64,000 bases of DNA from positions 2,011,828 to 2,075,827 of the forward strand of contig NC_134903.1 in NCBI RefSeq assembly GCF_041734735.1, in the 5' to 3' direction. Source of the stretch: Babylonia areolata. Taxonomy: Eukaryota; Mollusca; Gastropoda; Neogastropoda; Buccinidae. This document shows, in pieces, positions 12,801 through 23,200 of the stretch. Each line of letters begins with the position of its first letter. Within the stretch, counting starts at the first letter, position 1. The notes below the pieces were generated by a model. That model did not search any database and had not been told where the DNA came from. It worked only from the letters and a program-made list of their open reading frames with translations. The translations under genes were made by a program, and so were the position numbers.

Positions 12801-15800
12801 CCAGTCTTTGTGCTTCCTGGCAGAAGGCCCCAGGCACTCCATGGCAGTGTTGTACACCGTCTCATGCAGTGCGCCCCATGCTGCCTCCACATTCTGGTTG
12901 TCCAGCACGGTGGACTCAAGGCGTTCCTCCAGGGTGTCAGCAAAGCTCTGCTTGATGTTGCCTAGCTCCAGCTTGTTGACATTCAGGCGTTTGGGTGCTT
13001 TCATGCCCTGAGGCCGTCTCTTGGGCTGGATGCGGAGGTTGTGTTTTGAGACGATAAGGCGGTGGTCTGTCTAGCACTCGGCGCCGCACATGGCCCTCAT
13101 GACTCGTACGTCCAGCCTGTCCCTCTTCCTGACGATGACAAATGCGATGAGATGCCAATGGCCAGAGCGAGGATGCATCCATGACGTCCTGTTACGGGTA
13201 GGGAGGCAGAAGACGGTGTTTGTGATAAGAAGGTCGTGCTCGACACATATCTGTAGAAGTAGCTGACCATTGCTGTTACAGTTACAACCCCATGCTTCCC
13301 AATCACGCCTTCCCAGGAGGTGCTGTCACACTAATGTAACAGAATGTCAATTTACGACACAGTGAGCAATGCATTGCATATACCGTTTGACTACGCTCTG
13401 CAAGGGTATTTCAACAAACAAACAACACTAAACAAACGTAGAATAACGTGTAGAACATGACACCTCAGTTCTTAACTAAAGGTACATATTGGCAGTTCTA
13501 CTACAGGTACAATGCCATATGATTATCTACGACTTCTCAATAGCTTTTCAAAAATATAAAAAGAACAGCAGAGGAGGTAACTGATGTCCCGACTATATGG
13601 GCTAGAATATTTGATTATAGTGGAGATTGTCTTGCCCAAGTTACATCCCCACTTTCTCGACCAAGAGGGTTTAAGGATAGTCGGCGTTGGGAATGATTCC
13701 CAAAGGCCAACTAGAGCCTTAGGCTGCAGCACTAACAGCCAGTGCAACTTTGCCTCCTAGATTAAGAGTCATAGTCCTTCACAAAAGACTAAGCTGTAAA
13801 TGATTTCCTATTGCAATGGAGAAACCATTGATAATGCAGCTCTCACTTTGCTGCTGGCACAACTATAAGCTTATGTCAATCTATGTTATAAGCTGAGTGT
13901 TGGCAAAAAATCGTGATAATGCATTTCCTTTACATATATCTGTTTTTCTATTGTGTACTTTTTTCATATAGTTCAGTAATACATGCGTGTAAAACTGGTT
14001 TGACCTTATTCTGCATCTGTCTACGAAAAAAGAGAGCTGCCTCGTTTCGTTTTTTCATCAGTACCAGATACGATAAGCTCGAGGCTGAAGAACAACTTTC
14101 ACAATTTCCACATATTTTTTTGTCTTTCATCTTATTTTCGAGCTGAAGCCAGAACAATCGTATAACTTGGCAAAACCACAAATATTGTTGCACAACATCT
14201 TTTTCAGTGTCACAAGAATTACATCTATCGTTTTCAGTATCGTCCATTTTAGAAATATTAATCAACACTAAAATTCTATCACAGAGTTTGAGTTGAAACC
14301 ATTGCATCTGTATTTCCTTAATGTTCCTTATCTTTCTTAATACAGCCATCACTCCAGTGCTTGCCTAAAAGCCTGAATATTAGGTACTCCTGTACCTCCG
14401 TTTTCTGCGTCACACACCACAGAAACTCGTTTTATCTTGTTTTGTTGTTGTTGTGTCCATATCCTTTTTGAAGCCTTAAAAATTTCTGATTCTTTGGAGT
14501 TGCCCCTAATTTCCATAAAGGCGTTATAAGCTAACAAAAACTTAATTGACCTTTCCACTTTCCACTGCAACCAATAAATGCAGAGTATGTCACTGGGTTC
14601 CCGAGCAGCAGAGTACTTTTCCAGGTGACCTGTACACGCGAGCAGCGCATGTCAACAATGGCGTCTGACCCAGTTTCTTCCCAGCTACAAAACAGACAAA
14701 TCAGGCGACAAAGCCAACGTTTTACAGCGTTGAAAGTTCTGGAACTGCTTCAAACAGAACGTTCTGATGTTGATGAGTAAGGTGATGACAGTGATGAAGA
14801 ACATGCAAGATTATCAAACACTGTCTTAATCAACATTGGTTTCTTTGTATCATGTATATTGCTGAAATACGGAAGTTGCAAAACTATGTTTCTTTATTTG
14901 TATCATGTATATTGCTGAAATACGGAAGTTGTAAAACTATGTTTCCTTATTTGTAACATGTATATTGCTGAAATACGGAAGTTGCAAAACTATGTTTCTT
15001 TATTTGTAACATGTATATTGCTGAAATATGGAAGTTGCAAAACTATGTTTCTTTATTTGTATTATGTATATTGCTGAAATGCGGAAGTTGCAAAACTATG
15101 TTTCTTTATTTGTATCATGTATATTGCTGAAATACGGAAGTTGCAAAACTATGTTTCTTTATTTGTATCATGTATATTGCTGAAATACGGAAGTTGCAAA
15201 ACTATGTTTCTTTATTTGTATCATGTATATTGCTGAAATACGGAAGTTGCAAAACTATGTTTCTTTATTTGTATCATGTACATTGCTGAAATACGGAAGT
15301 TGCAAAACTATGTTTCATTATTTGTATCATATATATTGCTGAAATACGGAAGTTGCAAAACTATGTTTCTTTATTTGTATCATGTATATTGCTGAAATAC
15401 GGAAGTTGCAATACTATGTTTCTTTATTTGTATCATGTATATTGCTGAAATGCGGAAGTTGCAAAACTATGTTTCTTTGTGGTCAATTTCAGTTTTACCG
15501 TATATCTCACTGCACAGTGTGGCGGTTCTCAACGCAGAGCTATTGAGGAAATCATCCTGGTGAGTGTGTCTGTCTACACTGTTTGTTTATGTACGTGTGT
15601 ACGTATGCAACAGCAAAGTGAGAGCTATATGATCAACGTTTTCTCCATTGCATTCAAAACTAGATGAAATAAGTTACATTTGAATGCTAACAAAACTGAA
15701 GCAATGATCATTGGAACTAAACAAAAACTATCTTCCATCACAGTGACACAGTCAAACGTGACAGAACATCCATCCCCCTTTCCAGCTCAGTCAGGAACCT

Positions 15801-16596
15801 CGGCGTTGTCCTTGACAACACACTGTCAATGCAAAAAAATATCAGTCAGGCACGTCAATCCTGCTGCTGTCAGTTGCAGCGCATCAGTCCCCTTCAGAAA
15901 TATCTGTCCACCAACGCAACATACAGACTTGTCCTTTCTCTCATTCTCTCTCGTATTGACTACTGTAACTATCTATTGTCTGGTTTGCCTGCTTCATCCA
16001 CTCTGTCCCGTCAGCGCATACAAAACTCTGCTGCCCGACTCGTCCTCAGAATGAAAAGATCTAAGCACATCACTCCTCTTTTGCAACATCTCCATTGGCT
16101 CCCTGTCTCACACAGAATAAAGTGCAAGATCAGTACTCTATGTTATAAATGTGTGTACAGATCTGCTCCTTCCTATCTCTGTGGCTGACTTCACCTCAAC
16201 ACTCCATCTCGTTCTCTTCGATCGGCTTCGGATCCACTCTGTTTACGCATACCCAGATTCAAACACTCCACTGTCGGTCACCGTTCTTTCTCTGTCTCTG
16301 GACCTTGCATTTGGAATGAACTTACTCTTTCGCTTCGTCAAGTCTCCGCACTCAGCTCTTTCAAGTCTGGCCTTAAAACCCACCTCTTCCCAAAATAGCC
16401 TCCCTTCCCTGCATCTTTCTTGTCTTCAGTTTCTCCAGTTTGAGAGTTATGCATGCGTGTGAATGACTGGTGTGAAAGCGCTTTGGTTTGTCTCTGCACA
16501 AGATTCAGCGCGAAATGATTATCATTATTATCATTATCATCAATATTATTATGATTATAATGGGAAGTATGGGTGTACGTATATATGTTACATACG

Positions 16597-16627
<31 letters not shown>

Positions 16628-16647
16628 ATCTGTCTCTGTCTCTCTCT

Positions 16648-16689
<42 letters not shown>

Positions 16690-16698
16690 GCACGCAAT

Positions 16699-16779
<81 letters not shown>

Positions 16780-17621
16780 GATGACTGACCAGGTAGAAAA
16801 GTGACCACTGATCACCCACTCTATATCATTATGCAAGTTAAGCAGACTGCAAAGACAATCGCGTGTGCTGCGAAACAGATCGGCTCAAATCAAGCTAAAT
16901 CTGATAAGAAGTGTGTTTCTTACAAGGTGTTCAATAATAGATTTCTAAATTATTCCTGAACCGATTTACGTCGGATAGTTCGCAAAAGAAAGAGCTCAAC
17001 GCCTACTTTCTAATGAGTATAAAATGAAATGTTGATTATCTAAGATGAATTTATAATCTTAATTTAAGTCACCTGAAAAGGGTCAGTTTTAGCGAGCTCG
17101 TCGCTGAAACTTACAAACTGTGTTAAAACAGTTAACGTAGGCAAACATAAATGAAATAGATTTAAAGATGGAATTGCGACGATTCTGCCAGTATATAATA
17201 CTTGCAGTTTACTGATCCGAAAAAAGAGATATCAATTAAATACCCTGCGTCAGAAACACAGATGTCAGCTCACCCAATTGATTTCGATGCTGGTAATAGA
17301 GTGATGTGTGGCGAGGCAAAATGACGTAAGCTTAGCGTCAGTTGAAATCTTTAGACTGACGAACCATGCAACTGAAATCAAGTAAGCTTCTAGCTGATTA
17401 AAGTGTGTGTGTAAGCACAACAAATATAATATTACAGTGAATGATACAGACACTTGATCTAATAAATGATTGGAGCCTTTGTCTAAAAGAGGATTTGCAT
17501 TCAAACCGGGAATGGCGTCACACATTCTGTGCGAGTCGTTGTAGACCGGCAAGTCAGTTGCGAAAACGGTGTCTACTGTTGCTGTTGTGGTAAACAGTGA
17601 AGCCAGCCTAGCGCTTGGCTA

Positions 17622-17673
<52 letters not shown>

Positions 17674-17675
17674 CC

Positions 17676-17712
<37 letters not shown>

Positions 17713-19559
17713 TAAACTAGCACAGGAAACGAACTTGACAGGGTGGTAGGAATGAATGAGACCTTTAAAGTCACCCCTTTATATTGGTGTGGTAATCAGG
17801 ATCAGAGGACAACGGCAAAATAAAAATAAGATAAAGACCGTGGTGTGCCCCAATTTTAATCAACCTTGGTCTTCTCACCGGTTATGGGTACAGTATGATC
17901 CCTAGAGAAATTCAAAATCAGAGGTTGAAGGTCAAGGTCACAACCTGGCATCTGATATCAATAGGAAATATTTCTGCGAGAGAGGTCTGCTATGTAATCT
18001 TCGGCAGACTTGGTAAAAAAAGATTACTTGTGGTGAAAGCGAAACCATGAAAAGAAACAAAAGTCAAAGATCAAGGTCACAACATGACCCCCTAGGAAAA
18101 ATGTGAAAGTCATAGAAGTTTGGTTTTTTTCCGATTTTCATACAACATGGTATACCAATGCTGTGTAAAATTCTGTGTCAAAGGTAAAGGTCACATCAGT
18201 GTATCTTTTAACCATATTACCCATGATCATTGTGCATGACATTTTTTTTCTCTCGTCGTTTTTTTTCATAATTCTAAGTGCATACCACAAGTTAGTCTTG
18301 AAGGCCTTGCCTCTCTCGTTAAGGTGTTGTTTTTTTTAAATATGATTTTATTTCTTCTTTTTTTTTCTTTTTATGTTAACGTTTCACACAAACATGGAAC
18401 AGGGTCTCAAGGCACGATCAGTGCGTTGGATCTATGCGAAGATCAGGCATCGACTCAAAACAAAAAAATATATATATATTTATATATATGTGTGTACATA
18501 TATGTTGTTGGTTTTTTGTTGTTGGTGGTTTTTTTTTTTAAAGCAGATGTGTTGTAGCCTGTATGGATCAGTATGCATGCTTTGACACCTCAACTGAAAC
18601 TGTTGCAGTTGGTGCTGTTTTGTTGTTGTTTGTTTGTGTCGTTTTTGTTGTTGTTGTTTGTTTCTTGATTATTTCTCCATCCCCTCTATTATTTTATTTT
18701 TTTATTATTTTTTCTGTCTCCCATCCCCAGCACCCAAACTTTACTGAGGTGGATTTCTTGCCGTTCAACAACGTGGCTCTACTGAAGCTGGCTGAGCCCT
18801 TTGATATGTCCGACTACTGTCAGATGGCCATTCTCCCTGACGATGACATTGACGATGACGACCTGCTCCAGGACTATGTCTACGTCATTGGCCGTAATAC
18901 CGGTATGTATTTGTATTTGTATCGAAGTGAATTTTGCTACATGATTTTGCCAGGGACAACACTTTTGTTGCCGTTGGTTCTTTTACGTGCGCTGAATGCA
19001 TGCTGCACACAAGACCTCGGTTTATCATCTCATCCGAATGACTAGCGTCCAGACCACTACTTAAGGTATAGCGGAGGGCGAGAAAATACAGGCGACTGCC
19101 GGTGTGATTCGAACCAGTGTGCTCAGATTCTCTCGCTTTCTATGCGGACTGTATCCCTCTCGTTGTCACTGGCACCATTAATACTGCTGCTGCTGCTGCT
19201 GCTGCTACTGTTGCTGCTGCTACTGTTGCTGGTGATGATGATGATGCTTGTGCTACGACTAATGTTCCTGCTTCTAGTGTTATTACTACTACTCATGATG
19301 ATGATACTGATGATGATGGTGATGATGATGATAATGATGATAAAAATTATAATAATAATAACAATAATGATAATAACAATGGTGATAATAAGGTGCTATT
19401 CCTTTTGAGCTTATCCTGCAGCTTTTAGTGCATTCAGGCAATGCATCCAGTATAAATAAGAGACATGGTTCCTCGGCCCTTGACATCTTTCACAATCATG
19501 TTGACCAGGGCTCAATATTCCATCGTCATCAACACCTCTTTCGATTAGTTTGTCTGCAA

Positions 19560-19602
<43 letters not shown>

Positions 19603-19622
19603 TGTGTGTGTGTGTAGGCGTA

Positions 19623-19669
<47 letters not shown>

Positions 19670-19772
19670 GCGTATGTGTGTGTGTGTTTCTTTGTGTGTG
19701 TGTGTTTCTGTGTGTGTGTGTTGGGGGGGGGGGGTTGTGTGTGTGATAAACAGTCTTAGCTGTTGTCTGCAA

Positions 19773-19804
<32 letters not shown>

Positions 19805-19825
19805 CTGTGTGTGTGTGTAGGCGTA

Positions 19826-19866
<41 letters not shown>

Positions 19867-20195
19867 GCGTATGTGTGTGTGTGTTTCTTTGTGTGTGTGT
19901 GTTTCTGTGTGTGTGTGTTGGGGGGGGGGGGGGGTTGTGTGTGTGATAAACAGTCTTAGCTCGGGTCACATCCTCTAGTGAGTTTGGAAATGGCACATAC
20001 TCTGTCACGACTTGGTTTAAAAAATAAAAAAAAGCATGTGCATTTGCTTGCCCAAGAAGAAGAAAAAGATGGCGAAGAAGAAGAAGAAAATGAAGTGTTT
20101 ATATGAGGAAGAAAAACAGGGAATACTTGAAAAATACATTGCCCTGGTCAAGTTAATTACGTTTCGTTTCGGTTACAAAAAAGCAGAAAACAAAA

Positions 20196-20264
<69 letters not shown>

Positions 20265-23200
20265 CAAAAAACAAAAAAAAAACCACACACACACAAACAC
20301 AACACAAACACGCAAGCGAACATACAACCAAACATGGAAAAGACAGCAGCCCTCACTGACTTCATGAACTGCTCCTCGGACCATGACGGAGGAGTGCTGG
20401 GGGCTGCCCCCATCCTGTTTTCTCCTCACTAACAATGGTACTAACCTGTGCATTCTATTGGACCAGACAAAAACCTAATTTTTGAGTTGTGGAAGATTTC
20501 AGCACAAGGGTTGAACCATTTACGGGTTAACTGGCCACAGCAGTCATTTAAGGCCTGTGCCAGGATGAATGACGGGCACAATAGCCGAGTGGTTAAAGCG
20601 TTTGACTTTCAATCTGATTGTCCCGGGTTCGAATCTCGGTAATGGCGCCAGGTGGGTGAAGAGTGGAGATTTTTCCGATCTCCCAGGTCAGCATATGTGC
20701 AGACCTGCTTGTGCCTGAACCCCCTTCGTGTGTATTCGCAAACAGAAGATCAAACATGCACGTTGAAGATCATGTGATCCATAGTCAGCGTTCGGTGGGT
20801 TATGGAAACAAGAAGATACCCAGCATGCACACCCCCGAAAACGGAGTATAGCTGCCTAAATGGCGGGGTAAAAACGGTCATACACGTAAACGCCCACTCG
20901 TGTACATACGAGTGAACGTTGGATCACGAACGAAGAAGAAGTAGAAGCACAAGGGTTTTTTTTTGTTTTGTCACTGCAGTGTTGGTCAAGTAATTAGAGC
21001 AACACACCCAAAGACATATCCTTGAAGTGGATGACACTTGACTGTATGGTCCCAGTCTCCCCATTTAAACCCACAGCACACTCAACTCTGGGTAGGAGCC
21101 GGCCATGGGCCGAAAAACCCATCTCCGCTGGGATTCGAACCCGCGTCCTCCCAGCCGTCAGTCCGCGACGCTAACCACTTCGCCACGGCGGCTGGTAAGA
21201 AGCACAAGGGTTGAACTTCTCACGGGCTGACTGCCCGCTACAGTCATTTCAGGACCAGAGTTGAACCTCTTGCAGTGACTGCCTGCTACAGTCATTTCAG
21301 GACCAGCGTTGAACCTCTTGCCGGCTGACTGCCCGCTACAGTCATTTCAGGACCAGAGTTGAACCTCTTGCAGTGACTGCCCGCTACAGTCATTTCAGGA
21401 CCAGAGTTGAACCTCTTGCAGTGACTGCCCGCTACAGTCATTTCAGGACCAGAGTTGAACCTCTTGCAGGCTGACTGCCCGCTACAGTCATTTCAGGACC
21501 AGAGTTGAACCTCTTGCCGGCTGACTGCCCGCTACAGTCATTTCAGGACCAGAGTTGAACCTTTTGCAGGCTGACTGCCCGCTACAGTCATTTCAGGACC
21601 AGGGTTGAACCTCTTGGAGTGACTGCCCGCTACAGTCATTTCAGGACCAGAGTTGAACCTTTTGCAGTGACTGCCCGCTACAGTCATTTCAGGACCAGAG
21701 TTGAACCTTTTGCGGGCTAACGCACTGATCTAAAAATAGATGGATAGCTCTTTGGCTAGGAAAGCTTGAGCCAACTGGACGCAATACTGACACTTGTACC
21801 CAGCTGTCCGTTGAAAAGTCGTCTGCAAAGTGGTGGTAGTTTCTGAACTCTAACCATGTATCTTCGATATAAATCGCGTTATGCATGCTTCCATGACATA
21901 CCAAATGTTGTGTCTTGATCGATATCTGCCAATGGTTTATTAACCAAAGTTACAACAGGAAAACAGTGCAATGACACGTAGCGCAAATATGCTGTGGAGG
22001 CACACACAGGAATGTCAGCTTAACTAACGCCGCGAGCAAGCGAAAGCTTGCCGTTAAGCAGTCATCGTAGCCAACTGAGCGATTGGCTGCATAAGTATAT
22101 GAAGTAACTGCTTCGCACTGTACTTTCATGAGTAGCATAATGGCTGATTCAACACTTCCACTGGCTTCAGTTAGCAAAGGGGCTCAAAGAAGGCATGGAC
22201 TATCCACCGCTTTTGAGACCAGTGTGGCTAACTGCCCACTGCAGTCATTTCAGGCTAACTGCCCACTGCAGTCATTTCAAGCTAACTGTCCACTGCAGTC
22301 ATTTCAGGCTAACTGTCCACTGCAGCCATTTCAGGCCTTCACCAGGATGACTTCATGGGGTTAACTTGGAGGGTCGTGGTGGGAGGGGGGCGTCGTGGGG
22401 GGTGGGGGGGGGGCATTGTGCGCTATCACACCGGGTGTTCTTTGTGACGTATATTGACAGCGAGGCCCGGCCATGGACAGCCAGTGGAAGTGGCGCTGAT
22501 GATCCAGCCCGACAGTGTTTGCAGCTCTTACTCTCTGGATTACGACGCTGACACACAGATGTGTCTGTTGAGCCCGACCAATAATGGGACAGTTTGTTTT
22601 GTGAGTGATCTCTGCTCTCTGAGCACTTTCTGTTTTTTGTCATCTTTCACATGAATATGGGTTTGGTTTTTGTGACTGATCTCTGTTATCTCAGCACTGT
22701 TTGTTTTTCACATCTTTCACACGGATAAGGGTTTATTGTGAGTGATCTGTGTTATCTCAGCACTGTAGGTTTTTCACATCTTTCACATGGATAAGGGTTT
22801 ATTGTGAGTGATCTGTGTTATCTCAGCACTGTTTGTTTTTGACATCTTTCACGTGGATAAGGGTTTATTGTGAGTGATCTGTGTTATCTCAGCACTGTAT
22901 GTTTTTCACATCTTTCACGTGGATAAGGGTTTTTTTGTTTGCTGTTGTTGTTTTGTAAGTGATCTGTGCTATCTGAACACTTTTTGTTTGACATGTTTCA
23001 CATGAATAAATATTTTTTGTGAGTGGTCCATGCTAGTTGAGCACTTTTTGTTTCAACTGGATAAATGTTTGACGAACACAGTGCATGATTTTGATCACGT
23101 CTTGCCTTGGTTGATGTAACAATGTTGTGCTTGTCAAATTATCCACTCTCTCTTTGTTAGTTGTTTGTTTGTGTGTGTGTTTGCGCGTGTGCGTGCGTGC

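Noticed and set aside
13507-13576. Possible missing exon between the His and Asp exons (acceptor ctactacag, donor gtaact)
   Set aside because: The translated peptide does not resemble S1 sequence, and its length would break the frame into exon 3.
18563-18730. Open frame joined directly to exon 3 ([12 protein letters not shown] onward)
   Set aside because: It is a SINE remnant plus TTG and pyrimidine-rich intron; the good acceptor at 18730 and the family alignment place the exon start there.
20573-20645. tRNA gene
   Set aside because: A and B boxes are clear but the acceptor stem does not pair, and a long conserved SINE body follows; same for 3719-3846 and 53300-53365.
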